DNA from: Tissierellaceae bacterium | GTDB lineage: Bacteria > Bacillota > Clostridia > Tissierellales > Tissierellaceae | NCBI GenBank assembly: GCA_018434075.1 | Contig: JAHDQA010000052.1 | Location: forward strand, 1 to 64,000 | Direction of reading: 5' to 3' | DNA length: 64,000 bases | In this document: positions 39,068-48,376 of the stretch, one piece after another | Position numbering within the stretch: position 1 is the first letter of the stretch | Layout of the letters: each line of letters opens with the position of its first letter | The notes under the pieces: generated by a model | The model's database searches: none | What the model was told of the DNA's origin: nothing | The model's input: the letters and a program-made list of their open reading frames with translations, nothing else | Made by a program: the position numbers and the translations under genes

Positions 39068-40006
39068 TTATTCAAAAATATTTTCTTCTATATATTTCTC
39101 TGCTTGTGTAGCAGCTATTGCGCCGTCTGATGTTGCTGTTACAACTTGTCTCAACGGTTTTACTCTATTATCGCCAGCAGCAAATACTCCTGGAATATTT
39201 GTTGCCATTTTATCGTCTGTTATTATATAGCCCTTATCCATGTTAACGATACCTTCGAACAATTGTGTGGCTGGATCGTAACCTATGAACACAAAAACTC
39301 CGAATGTCCCATCATTTTCATCAGCAAATATCTCTTTTTCTTCACCTGTTTTAAGATTCTTTACTACCATCGATTCTAGAAGTTCATCACCTTTTAATTC
39401 AGTAATAACGCTATCCCACATGAAATGAAGTTTTTCGTTTGCAAATGCTTTCTCTTGAATTGATTTTGCTGCTCTTAAGGAATCTCTTCTATGAATAATA
39501 GTAACTTTTCTAGCAAATTTGGTTAGATACATTGCTTCCTCAACTGCAGAATCTCCACCACCAACTACAAATACTTCTAAATCTTCAAAGAATGCAGCGT
39601 CGCAAGTAGCACAATACGAAACTCCTCTGCCAGTTAACTCCTTTTCCCCTGGGCAACCGATTTTCTTAGGGGTTGCTCCAGTAGCAATTATGACTGTCTT
39701 AGCTTGGTAATCCGCCTTCTCACCTTTAAGAACCTTAATCTTCCCTGAAAAATCAACACTTTTGATAGTATCAGATGTTCTTTTTGCTCCAAATTCTTCT
39801 GCTTGTTCTACCATCCTAGCTACCAAAGATGGCCCTGTTGCATTTTCGATTGATCCGGGATAATTAGCCACTTCTTCAGTGGTGACAATCTGTCCTCCAA
39901 CCGCATCTTTTTCGATAATTAAAGTGTTTAACCTTGCTCTAGCAGCATATAAACCTGCGGATAACCCTGCGGGTCCTGCTCCAATTATTACAACATCATA
40001 TAGCAT
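39068..40006 (-). CDS. trxB: Thioredoxin reductase
   Basis: An FAD-dependent low-molecular-weight thioredoxin reductase of 312 residues. It has GAGPAG (FAD), the redox pair CATC (Cys132, Cys135), the NAD(P)H site VVGGGDSAVEEA with HRRDSLRA, and the C-terminal FAAGDNR. It is the first gene behind the glycine riboswitch and supplies reductant to the operon's thioredoxin. Confidence 0.97.
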   Translation of the reverse strand: MLYDVVIIGAGPAGLSAGLYAARARLNTLIIEKDAVGGQIVTTEEVANYPGSIENATGPSLVARMVEQAEEFGAKRTSDTIKSVDFSGKIKVLKGEKADYQAKTVIIATGATPKKIGCPGEKELTGRGVSYCATCDAAFFEDLEVFVVGGGDSAVEEAMYLTKFARKVTIIHRRDSLRAAKSIQEKAFANEKLHFMWDSVITELKGDELLESMVVKNLKTGEEKEIFADENDGTFGVFVFIGYDPATQLFEGIVNMDKGYIITDDKMATNIPGVFAAGDNRVKPLRQVVTATSDGAIAATQAEKYIEENIFE

Positions 40007-40045
40007 AACTTAACCCCCTAATTTATATTTAAAACATAAACCTAC

Positions 40046-40085
40046 AAAAAAACAGAATAAATAGACTGCCTGCCTACTTACTCTG
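40046..40085 (-). terminator. Leader terminator after the glycine riboswitch
   Basis: Twelve-base arms (40053-40064 and 40074-40085, with two G-U pairs) and seven T residues follow the second aptamer on the minus strand, before trxB. This is the probable expression platform. Confidence 0.85.
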
Positions 40086-40089
40086 TTTA

Positions 40090-40245
40090 TTGACCTGAGA
40101 GATTCTCTCTATTAGAGATTGCTCCTTCGGTGTAATGTCACTTTCCAGAGTTCTGTCATATTACGGTACTTTTGCCTGAGAGGTTCGTATTTAAGTGGCT
40201 AGCTTAAATAATTACTCCTTCGGCGCCTTAACGGTCTCTCCTGCA
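40090..40245 (-). promoter_or_regulatory. Tandem glycine riboswitch
   Basis: Two glycine aptamers lie in the trxB leader. Each has the conserved parts: GGAGAGACC, GCCGAAGGAG and CTCTCAGGCAAAAGTACCG in the first; CACCGAAGGAG and CTCTCAGGTCAATA in the second, joined by the usual short linker. Glycine binding presumably prevents the downstream terminator so that glycine reductase is made when glycine is plentiful. With its promoter and terminator it fills most of the 350-base gap between the Na/Pi cotransporter gene and trxB. Confidence 0.95.
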
Positions 40246-40308
40246 ATAATCATCCAGAAACGAAATTATTTAATTTTGTTACTAAATTAACAACTTATCT
40301 TTGCTTTA

Positions 40309-40337
40309 ATTATAACTTACAATATTAAATATTTCAA
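40309..40337 (-). promoter_or_regulatory. Promoter of the trx-grd operon
   Basis: TTGAAA (40332-40337) and TATAAT (40309-40314) with a 17-base spacer. Transcription would start near 40301, about 55 bases before the first aptamer. Confidence 0.8.
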
Positions 40338-40358
40338 TATAAAATTATTTAATATTAA

Positions 40359-41966
40359 TTATTCTTTAAATTTATCTAATACGTACATCGCAATATTTCT
40401 TGAGTGATCAGACACTCTTTCCAAATTGCTTATTACATCTAAAAATACTACTCCTGCACCGGTACTACACAGCATTTGATTGAGTCTCTCAATGTGATTG
40501 GCTCTGTTTTGTTTTTCAAGTCTATCTACCTCATCCTCTAAGGCTAAAACTTGTCTAGCCAAGTTTTCATCTATATCTTTATACGACAACATGGCAGTGT
40601 CGAATACTTTCTTGCAGAGCTCAAACATTTCAGTAAGTTCTTTTACTGCTTCCGGGGTGAAATAAATGTTATTTTCATATTTGAATAGCGCTTGTTCTGT
40701 TATATTTTCAACGTGGTCTCCTACTCTTTCAATGTCTCCAATTACATAAAGCATTGCATTTATATCAGTATGTTGCTCATCTGAAAGTGGAGCATTAGAA
40801 AGTGCAACTAGATACTCGGTTATTTCTCTTTGAATCTTATTGATTATTTGTTCCTTCTCAAGAATAGAATCTACATCATCAATTTTATCTTCTATTATTA
40901 CTCTCTGACATGCAGAAAGGTTGTCCTGAACTAATTCTCCCATTCTTAAAGTCTCTTTTTTTGCTTGTGCCAATGCTATTGAAGGTGTTTGTATGATACG
41001 TTTATCTAAGTATATAGCCTCAGCTACTTCGACTTCATCTCCGCCAGGAACTAACTTTTCAGCTGCTTTTACCAATAAATTCGCAAACGGCAGCAAGGCC
41101 ATTACATTGATGACATTAAAAAACGTATGTGCATTAGCTATTTGTCTTGTAACATCATTAGGCGATATGTACACAACTAATTTTTTGATAGGGTAGCTCA
41201 ACAAGCTCATAAATAGAATCGTTCCAACAACATTGAATAGGAAGTGAATTACAGCAGCTCTCTTAGCTGTCTTATTAGCACCAACACTTGATATTAATGC
41301 TGTTGTTGTTGTCCCAATATTACTTCCAAAAAGAATTGGCAATGATATCCCTATCGTAACCAAACCTTCTTTTGCTAAAGCTTCTAACAACCCAATGGAT
41401 GCGGAACTGCTCTGTACTAATGTAGTTATGCCTAACCCTACTAGCATGCCAAGTATTGGATTGTTTAAACTAGTTATTATTCTAGTGAATGCAGGTAATT
41501 CAGCTAATGGTTTTAGCCCACTACTCATCATACCCATTCCAATAAAAAGTATTCCAAAACCAATCAATATTTCAGCGTATGATTTTGCATTTTTGTTTTT
41601 TGCTATCAACCAGATTGCGACTCCTAAAGCTACTGCGATTGGAGCTATATCAGATAAGTCAAAAGCTATTAATTGAGCTGTTACTGTTGTCCCAATATTC
41701 GCACCCATTATAACTCCAACAGCTTGCGGAAGTGTCATAAGTCCAGCATTTACAAAACCTATTACCATTACTGTAGTAGCACTACTGCTCTGAATTATCA
41801 TAGTTACTACTGTACCGACTAAAACTCCCATGAGTCTATTGGTAGTCAATGCTTCTATTATAGATTTAAGTCTGTTTCCAGCAGCTTTTTCTAATCCGCT
41901 ACCCATAATAGTCATGCCATAAAGAAACATTCCCAATCCCCCAAGGACAGGGATCATTAAACTCAT
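40359..41966 (-). CDS. Na/Pi cotransporter family protein with PhoU-like tail
   Basis: A 535-aa protein of the NptA/PNaS family. The N-terminal two-thirds have the repeated membrane core with QSSSATTVMVIGFVNAG and QSSSASIGLLEALAK, and the C-terminal third is a PhoU-like helical domain (MLYVIGDIERVGDHVENI). It probably moves phosphate with sodium, although some members act on other anions. It is followed by a weak AT-rich inverted repeat and the grd promoter. Its start is 32 bases from trmL. Confidence 0.92.
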   Translation of the reverse strand: MSLMIPVLGGLGMFLYGMTIMGSGLEKAAGNRLKSIIEALTTNRLMGVLVGTVVTMIIQSSSATTVMVIGFVNAGLMTLPQAVGVIMGANIGTTVTAQLIAFDLSDIAPIAVALGVAIWLIAKNKNAKSYAEILIGFGILFIGMGMMSSGLKPLAELPAFTRIITSLNNPILGMLVGLGITTLVQSSSASIGLLEALAKEGLVTIGISLPILFGSNIGTTTTALISSVGANKTAKRAAVIHFLFNVVGTILFMSLLSYPIKKLVVYISPNDVTRQIANAHTFFNVINVMALLPFANLLVKAAEKLVPGGDEVEVAEAIYLDKRIIQTPSIALAQAKKETLRMGELVQDNLSACQRVIIEDKIDDVDSILEKEQIINKIQREITEYLVALSNAPLSDEQHTDINAMLYVIGDIERVGDHVENITEQALFKYENNIYFTPEAVKELTEMFELCKKVFDTAMLSYKDIDENLARQVLALEDEVDRLEKQNRANHIERLNQMLCSTGAGVVFLDVISNLERVSDHSRNIAMYVLDKFKE

Positions 41967-41998
41967 AATTTTTGTATCCTCCTTTTTTTAGTTTTATT

Positions 41999-42466
41999 CT
42001 ACACCAATCCAGGAAAACCTAACTGTCTTAGCGCTTCATACAAAATTATATTTACTGAATTAGATAAATTTAGTGACCTTTTTAAGTCGCCCCTCATGGG
42101 TATTCTTATTGCTTTATCTATATTTTTATATATTAAATCCTCTGGCAACCCCTTTGTCTCTTTTCCAAAGACAAAGAAAGATTCATCTTCATATTTAAAA
42201 TCTGTATAGATTTTTTTTGCTTTAGTTGTAGAATAATAAAAAGGATAGTCGCTGTATTTTGCAATGCATTCTTGAAAGCTATCATAGTAATATATTTCAA
42301 GCAAATCCCAATAATCAAGCCCCGCTCTTTTTAAATGCTTATCGTCAACAGAAAATCCAAGAGGTTTCACAAGATGAAGCCTTGTTTTAGTTATAGCACA
42401 AGTCCTAGATATATTGCCAGTATTCTGAGGTATTTCTGGCTCAACTAACACTATATTTAACGCCAT
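41999..42466 (-). CDS. trmL: tRNA (cytidine/uridine-34 2'-O)-methyltransferase
   Basis: A SPOUT-class methyltransferase of 155 residues that methylates the wobble ribose of tRNA-Leu isoacceptors. The family signatures are IVLVEPEIPQNTGNISRTCA at the N-terminus, FGKETKGLP and the knot motif IPMRGDLKRSLNLSNSVNI. Full length for the family. Confidence 0.95.
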   Translation of the reverse strand: MALNIVLVEPEIPQNTGNISRTCAITKTRLHLVKPLGFSVDDKHLKRAGLDYWDLLEIYYYDSFQECIAKYSDYPFYYSTTKAKKIYTDFKYEDESFFVFGKETKGLPEDLIYKNIDKAIRIPMRGDLKRSLNLSNSVNIILYEALRQLGFPGLV

Positions 42467-42474
42467 TTTATCAC

Positions 42475-43302
42475 CTATTCTAATATAAATTTTCTAAATG
42501 CATATGCTACTCCATCTTCATTATTTGTTTTTGTCACAAAGTCAGCAATTTCTTTTATCGTTCTTTCTGCATTGCCCATAGCAACTGAAATACCAGCTTT
42601 TTCTAGCATAGAAATGTCGTTGTCATTATCTCCTATTGACATGATCTCTGATTTATCAATGCCGAGTAAATTGGAAACATATTGCAATGCCTCGCCTTTT
42701 GTAACATTTTTTCTAGTTAGTTCAATATTATTTATTCCACTTTTAGATAAATTAACTCCTCCAATTTTCCCTAATCTTTCTCTTACTTTATTTAATTTAT
42801 CTAAATCATCATCAATGAATAAAAATTTATATATATTTATATCTTTTTGATTTAATATTTCATCTACATCATCGAAGAGTACAAAATTGATGTTTTGCCC
42901 CTTTAATCTTTCTTTAGATGAATTGTAATATTTGTCAATTTCTTTTATATATTTATTTGAGAAATAAGTATTTTCATTGTAAAAATGAAAATAAATATTC
43001 TCTTCTTTCGCAACCTCCACAACTGTCTTAATTGTTTGTTTATCTATAGGAGAATTATATATAATCTTTAAATCTCTATCTGTTATAATTGAACCATTTG
43101 AAGCTATGGTGTAACTCTTTAACCCTAATTTTTCCCCAAAATATAGAGCTGACTTTAAAACTCTTCCTGTTGAAATAACAATCTCTACATTTTTCTTTTG
43201 AGCGGCTTTTAATGTCTCTATTGTTGTACTGCTTACCTCTCCATGATCATTTAACAATGTGCCATCCATATCAATGGCAACTAATTTTATACTCATAATC
43301 AT
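42475..43302 (-). CDS. Cof-type HAD hydrolase
   Basis: A 275-aa HAD phosphatase with a C2 cap. Motif I is AIDMDGTLLND, motif II STGR, a Lys follows in the FVTKGEALQ region and motif IV is IGDNDNDISMLEKAG. Cof-type enzymes dephosphorylate sugar phosphates or flavin/PLP metabolites; the substrate is not determined. GGAGGATGATT precedes the start, which may be either of two nearby Met codons. Confidence 0.92.
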   Translation of the reverse strand: MIMSIKLVAIDMDGTLLNDHGEVSSTTIETLKAAQKKNVEIVISTGRVLKSALYFGEKLGLKSYTIASNGSIITDRDLKIIYNSPIDKQTIKTVVEVAKEENIYFHFYNENTYFSNKYIKEIDKYYNSSKERLKGQNINFVLFDDVDEILNQKDINIYKFLFIDDDLDKLNKVRERLGKIGGVNLSKSGINNIELTRKNVTKGEALQYVSNLLGIDKSEIMSIGDNDNDISMLEKAGISVAMGNAERTIKEIADFVTKTNNEDGVAYAFRKFILE

Positions 43303-43365
43303 CCTCCGAATATTTAATATAACACAATTATTAGAAATATTAAATATAAATTTATTACATCAATA

Positions 43366-43386
43366 GAGGAAGCCAAAAGGCCTCCC
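43366..43386 (-). terminator. Probable terminator after tkt
   Basis: A G/C-rich hairpin with AGGCC and GGCTT around a TTTT loop begins just past the tkt stop codon. The following sequence is only moderately T-rich, so termination may be partial. Confidence 0.5.
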
Positions 43387-43388
43387 CT

Positions 43389-45362
43389 TTATTTTACTAG
43401 TTCTAATGCTTTTTCAACTATATTTTCTATATTGAGCCCAAACTTATCAAACAACTTATCTGCAGGCGCAGAAGCTCCAAAGCTGTCTATAGAGATAACT
43501 CTGCCATCTAGCCCAACGTATTTATACCAGCTTAATGATGAACCAGCTTCTACAGCAATTCTTGCTCTTACATTAGAAGGAAGAACTTTTTCTTTGTAGT
43601 CATCTTCTTGCATTTCAAAGAGTTCAAATGAAGGCATACTTACTACCCTAGTTCCAATTCCCTTTTCCTCTAATAATTCGCTTGCTTTGTAAATTAAATT
43701 CACTTCAGAACCTGATGCCATTAATATTAATTTGAGTTTTTTTGTTTCTTTTCTTAGGATGTATCCTCCCTTTAATGCATCTTTACCAGTTCCATTTAGC
43801 AAAGGAAGAGTTTGTCTGGAAAGAACTAATCCTACAGGTGTTTCTGTTGATTTTATTGCAGTATACCATCCCGCAGCTGTTTCTCTTGCATCGCATGGTC
43901 TAAAAGCAATAAAATTAGGTTGTGCTCTGAATACAGTTAATTGTTCAATAGGTTGATGAGTCGGCCCGTCTTCTCCTACTCCAATGCTGTCATGAGTCAA
44001 TACATAAGTGACTGGTTGTTTCATCATAGATGATAGCCTCATTGCTGGTTTCATATAATCAGAGAAAACAAAGAATGTAGCACCAAATGGCCTAACTCCT
44101 CCATGTAATGAAAGCCCGTTTAATATAGCTCCCATTGCATGTTCTCTTACTCCAAAATGAATATTGGAGCCCGTATAATCTTCGTGAGAGAAATCTTTTC
44201 TATTTTTCATATATGTCTTTGTAGAAGGAGCTAAGTCTGCAGAGCCACCTATAAAATTAGGAATTACATCTGCTAATCTATTAATCAATATTCCCGATGC
44301 CTCTCTTGTTGATAGATCCTTTTCAAAACTCCAGAAATCATCTGAATCCAAATAATCAATAGGAATATCTTTGTTAAACCAAGCTTTTAACTCTTTAGCC
44401 AGTTCTGGATAATCATCCATATATTTTTTATACATTTCATTCCATTCTTTTTCTTTGTTTGCTAAGTTGTCGCACACTTCTTTCAAATGATTTTTTACTT
44501 CTTCTGGCACTTCAAATGGTTGATAATTCCAATTTAAGTTTTTCTTAAGCACTTCAATGTTATGTTCTCCTAATGGCTCGCCATGTGCAGATGCACTGTC
44601 TTCTTTTTCTGTGCCATAACCTATATGTGTCCTTATCTCAATTAATGTAGGTTGACTTAAATTTTTCTTTGCTTGTAATATAGCTTTTTCTATAGCTGCT
44701 ATATCATTTCCGTCTTCAACATAAAGTGTTTCCCATCCTAATGCCTCATATCTCTTTCTTACATTTTCTGTAAATGCTATCTTAGTGCTACCTTCTATTG
44801 AGATGGAATTCGAATCATAAAGTACAATGAGCTTTCCTAATTTCAATGTCCCTGCTAAAGAAGACGCTTCGTTGCTTACACCTTCCATCAAGTCTCCATC
44901 TCCAGCTATCACATATGTGTAGTGATCAATCACATTGTATTTATCTCTATTAAATATTTTAGATAAATGAGCCTCAGCCATTGCCATTCCTACGGCCATT
45001 GATATGCCTTGTCCTAATGGTCCAGTTGTTGCCTCTACACCTTTTGTATGTCCGTATTCAGGATGCCCAGGTGTTAGACTATCAAGTTGTCTAAAGTTTT
45101 TTAAATCATCAATAGTCAACCCATAATCAAATAAATGGAGCAATGAGTATAGTAGCATAGACCCATGACCTGCTGATAAAACAAATCTATCTCTATTTAT
45201 CCAATATGGATTTTTACCATTGTGATTCATAACTTTTGCCCATAAAGTATATGCCATAGGTGCTGCGCCTAACGGCATCCCAGGGTGTCCTGATTTTGCT
45301 TTTTCTACAGCTTCTACAGCTAACATTCTAACTGTGTTTACGCATAGTTGATCAATATTCAT
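43389..45362 (-). CDS. tkt: Transketolase
   Basis: A thiamine diphosphate enzyme of 657 residues for the non-oxidative pentose phosphate pathway. It has SGHPGMPLGAAPMAY, the TPP motif GDGDLMEGVSNEAS to YDSN, the pyrimidine-binding part ADLAPSTKT and FGVREHAMGAI, and HDSIGVGEDGPTHQP. It is full length and not split into two subunits. It lies after the surface-polymer cluster with a short 11-base gap from the TagA-like gene, so it may be co-transcribed with it. Confidence 0.98.
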   Translation of the reverse strand: MNIDQLCVNTVRMLAVEAVEKAKSGHPGMPLGAAPMAYTLWAKVMNHNGKNPYWINRDRFVLSAGHGSMLLYSLLHLFDYGLTIDDLKNFRQLDSLTPGHPEYGHTKGVEATTGPLGQGISMAVGMAMAEAHLSKIFNRDKYNVIDHYTYVIAGDGDLMEGVSNEASSLAGTLKLGKLIVLYDSNSISIEGSTKIAFTENVRKRYEALGWETLYVEDGNDIAAIEKAILQAKKNLSQPTLIEIRTHIGYGTEKEDSASAHGEPLGEHNIEVLKKNLNWNYQPFEVPEEVKNHLKEVCDNLANKEKEWNEMYKKYMDDYPELAKELKAWFNKDIPIDYLDSDDFWSFEKDLSTREASGILINRLADVIPNFIGGSADLAPSTKTYMKNRKDFSHEDYTGSNIHFGVREHAMGAILNGLSLHGGVRPFGATFFVFSDYMKPAMRLSSMMKQPVTYVLTHDSIGVGEDGPTHQPIEQLTVFRAQPNFIAFRPCDARETAAGWYTAIKSTETPVGLVLSRQTLPLLNGTGKDALKGGYILRKETKKLKLILMASGSEVNLIYKASELLEEKGIGTRVVSMPSFELFEMQEDDYKEKVLPSNVRARIAVEAGSSLSWYKYVGLDGRVISIDSFGASAPADKLFDKFGLNIENIVEKALELVK

Positions 45363-45373
45363 AAAATCTCCTC

Positions 45374-46138
45374 CTAATTTAACTCATTTATAGCATTTTT
45401 ATTAAATATTACCTCTATTAAAAACATAGGTAAATATATTTGTCTCTTTATCCTAGAAGGGTTTTTAATCAGTCTATAAAACCATTCTAAATTCAATTTG
45501 ATGAATACATCAGGTGCTCTATTAACTCTTCCTGATAGCACATCAATAACTCCGCCATTGCCTATTACAACTGTTGTTTCAACCTTATCCTTATTTTTAT
45601 CTATCCATATTTCTTGTTTGGGAAATCCAAATCCAACAAATAAAATATCAGGTTTAGATCTGTTTATGTCTTCAATCACTTCTTTTTCCTCTAAAGAATT
45701 GTCATTGCCTGTATGCGAACCACTAAAATATCCATGATGATATCCGCATAATCTAATATTGGGATATTTCTTTAATATATTCTCAAAAGCATCTTTGCTT
45801 ACTCCGTCTTTTCCACCGAGTAAGTATAGGCCAAGCCCATGTTCATTGGCTATTTCCAGCAGCTTTATAGAGGTATCATATCCAGTGACTCTTTCTTTTA
45901 AATCAATTCCTTTTATCTTAGCTCCATAGATTAATCCTATTCCATCTGGAATAACATGATCAGCTGAGTTTATGAGTCTGACTAAATTTTCATTTTTCTT
46001 AGCCATCATCACAATTTCAGTATTAGGCGTAAATACAATTGTTTTTTTCTTGTTCAATAATGCATTTTCTAAATCCTTGCTAATATCCTCTAGAGTTGTA
46101 TCTTCAACATGTATTCCAAAGAAATTTACTCTATCCAT
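45374..46138 (-). CDS. tagA: TagA/WecG-family glycosyltransferase
   Basis: A GT26-family transferase of 254 residues. TagA-type enzymes add N-acetylmannosamine to a lipid-linked sugar to begin wall teichoic acid or secondary cell-wall polymer. Family motifs: FTPNTEIVMMA, IPDGIGLIYGAKI, and FVGFGFPKQEIWI with GNGGVIDVLSG. The start MDRVNFFGI is chosen for its GGAAGGTG site. The upstream part of the open frame overlaps the CsaB gene. It probably acts in the same pathway as the adjacent CsaB. Confidence 0.92.
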   Translation of the reverse strand: MDRVNFFGIHVEDTTLEDISKDLENALLNKKKTIVFTPNTEIVMMAKKNENLVRLINSADHVIPDGIGLIYGAKIKGIDLKERVTGYDTSIKLLEIANEHGLGLYLLGGKDGVSKDAFENILKKYPNIRLCGYHHGYFSGSHTGNDNSLEEKEVIEDINRSKPDILFVGFGFPKQEIWIDKNKDKVETTVVIGNGGVIDVLSGRVNRAPDVFIKLNLEWFYRLIKNPSRIKRQIYLPMFLIEVIFNKNAINELN

Positions 46139-46142
46139 CAAT

Positions 46143-48350
46143 TCACCTTCCCAACAAGCTATAGACCAATTCGACATTTTCTTTAGACATTTTTATTAGG
46201 TTTTCTCTTTTTTGTGACATTTTGTTTACAATTGCAGGTTTATCAGTATATATTTTCTCGATATACTCAATTAAATATTCTGATTTTATATCCCGTACAG
46301 TCACATAATAATCATATTCTAGTTCTTTCAAGAATCCTTCTACTTTTGGATCATATACAATTCCAATCATAGGTGTCACTTGAGAAGCCGCATATATTAA
46401 AGTGTGCAATCTCATTGATATAATCAAGTCCATTTTTTTAATTATACCCAATAAATTTTCTACAGGATATTCATTTTTAAGAATAAAGCATCCTTCAAAA
46501 TTTGTCAATTCTAATAAGCGTTTACTTATATCAAAGTCTTCTTTGTAATGCATGGGTATTAATATGACATTTACTTTTTTCTTGCTTATCAAATAATCTA
46601 TAGTTTTCTTTAATTCTATCAGTACTTTTTCATCATCTTTCCATCTTCTGATTGATATGCCTACAATTGGCTTATCTAAAGGTATTCCTTCATTTCTTAA
46701 AATCTCCATCACTTTATTTTCTTCAGATGGTTTCAGTGTGAACACAGGATCTGCTGTAACTTTTATGTTGTTATTTTTTACACCTAATTCATCAAGATAT
46801 TCTTTGGATAAATTATCCCTTAAAGAAATGTAGTCCACTTTATTTAAAATGCTTCGTGTTAGCACTCTATTTATTTTTTTATTTATTGGCCCAATCCCAT
46901 TTGCATATACAAATATAGGTTTTTTGTATATTAATGCTAATTTCATCAAAGCCAAGTAATACAAAAGAGATCTAGTAGAAGTTATATCCTGCAGTAAACT
47001 CCCTCCACCACTTATTAATAAATCTGTTTCTTTGATTGAATAAATTACTTCTCTGATTTTAAATCTATTTGCAGAAAATACTCCACACATATTTTCAGTC
47101 TTGTCTGGATTATTAGATAAAACTTTGATTCTTAAGCTATCGTCATATTCAAGCAAGTCATTAACTATAGCCTTAAGTATAGCATCATCTCCGCTATTAT
47201 CAAATCCAAAATACCCTGACATCAATACCTTTGGAGCAGAGCTCAAAATATGATTGTAGATATTTATGTGATTATGTGCCATAGAATCATAAGAATACTT
47301 TTCACAAGCATCATCATGCAGCCTTTGACCCATTTTAGTTCTCTCTTCACTATTATTGGCTAAGTAAAGTATTTTATCGGCTAAATCTAAATAATCACCA
47401 ACTTCTATCAAAAATCCATTTACGCCATTTTTCACAAGTTTGTTTATGCCACCTACATTTGTGGTGACCACAGGCTTCTTAAATTTAGCCCCTTCGAGTA
47501 TAGTGTAAGGAAAACTCTCACTAATAGAGGACAAACAGTTTATATCAATCGCATTTATAAAAGAATAAGCATCTTTTATATATCCTAACAAATAAACATC
47601 ATTCTCTATTCCATACTCTTTTATTGTCTTTTCTAATTCTTCTTTTTCAGGCCCTTCTCCAGCAATTAGAACTTTGATTTTTCGACTCTTTAATACTTCG
47701 TTAACTGCTTTTACAAATGTAATATGGTCTTTGACTTTGTCTAATCTAGCTAAAATGCCTATAAATACATCGTCTTCATCATAATCGATATCGTATCTTT
47801 TTAAAAATTCTTTTTTTGAAACAAACTCCTCGTCTTTGTCGCAATCTATTCCATTATATGTCACAAAAATCTTATCTCGCCTAAATCCTCTATCTATCAG
47901 CATATTTCTGAAAGTATCTGAAACAGCAATATAATAATCGAATTTTTTCAAGCTAATTCTATTCAGGTTTGTATATACAAGCCTTTTGTAAAAATTATCT
48001 TTAAAATCCAGTTTGTAGTCACTATGAATTGTAGTAACAAATGGTTTTTTAACTTTACGTTTTAAAAATGTAGCTATGAAATTGGCTCTAGCCCCATGGC
48101 AATGAATTATATCATAATTTTCTTTATTTATTTCAATTTCCAACCTATCTACTACTGATAAATCAAATCTCTTGTCTTGATGAAATACTTCGATATTTAT
48201 TCCCTCTTTTAAAGCATCTTGATAAAAAGAGTCTTCTATGAAACATATCAATTTAACATCTATCGATTTGCTTAAACCTTTTAACAAAGATATGATATGA
48301 GTCTTTGCGCCTCCACTATCTCCTCCGCTAATCAAATGCAATACTTTCAA
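46143..48350 (-). CDS. csaB: Glycosyltransferase (GT4) fused to CsaB polysaccharide pyruvyl transferase
   Basis: A 735-aa two-domain protein. Residues 1 to about 365 are a GT4 glycosyltransferase (SGGDSGGAKTHIISLL, IGILARLDKVKDH, SESFPYTILEGAK). From about 370 to the end it is a CsaB pyruvyl transferase (LMSGYFGFDNSGDDAIL, then SGGGSLLQDITS and SMRLHTLIYAA). CsaB adds ketal pyruvate to the secondary cell-wall polysaccharide that SLH-domain S-layer proteins bind. In bacilli CsaB is a separate protein, so the fusion joins sugar addition and pyruvylation. The start is TTG, coupled to the PIG-L stop through a small hairpin. Confidence 0.93.
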   Translation of the reverse strand: MKVLHLISGGDSGGAKTHIISLLKGLSKSIDVKLICFIEDSFYQDALKEGINIEVFHQDKRFDLSVVDRLEIEINKENYDIIHCHGARANFIATFLKRKVKKPFVTTIHSDYKLDFKDNFYKRLVYTNLNRISLKKFDYYIAVSDTFRNMLIDRGFRRDKIFVTYNGIDCDKDEEFVSKKEFLKRYDIDYDEDDVFIGILARLDKVKDHITFVKAVNEVLKSRKIKVLIAGEGPEKEELEKTIKEYGIENDVYLLGYIKDAYSFINAIDINCLSSISESFPYTILEGAKFKKPVVTTNVGGINKLVKNGVNGFLIEVGDYLDLADKILYLANNSEERTKMGQRLHDDACEKYSYDSMAHNHINIYNHILSSAPKVLMSGYFGFDNSGDDAILKAIVNDLLEYDDSLRIKVLSNNPDKTENMCGVFSANRFKIREVIYSIKETDLLISGGGSLLQDITSTRSLLYYLALMKLALIYKKPIFVYANGIGPINKKINRVLTRSILNKVDYISLRDNLSKEYLDELGVKNNNIKVTADPVFTLKPSEENKVMEILRNEGIPLDKPIVGISIRRWKDDEKVLIELKKTIDYLISKKKVNVILIPMHYKEDFDISKRLLELTNFEGCFILKNEYPVENLLGIIKKMDLIISMRLHTLIYAASQVTPMIGIVYDPKVEGFLKELEYDYYVTVRDIKSEYLIEYIEKIYTDKPAIVNKMSQKRENLIKMSKENVELVYSLLGR

Positions 48351-48357
48351 GCTAAAT

Positions 48358-48376
48358 GGCTCTAGTTAGCAGAGCC
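48358..48376 (-). promoter_or_regulatory. Hairpin between ribosome-binding site and csaB start
   Basis: GGCTCT and AGAGCC pair around the PIG-L stop codon. A GGAGG lies just upstream and the csaB TTG seven bases downstream, so folding would bring the site to a workable distance from the start. Confidence 0.4.
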
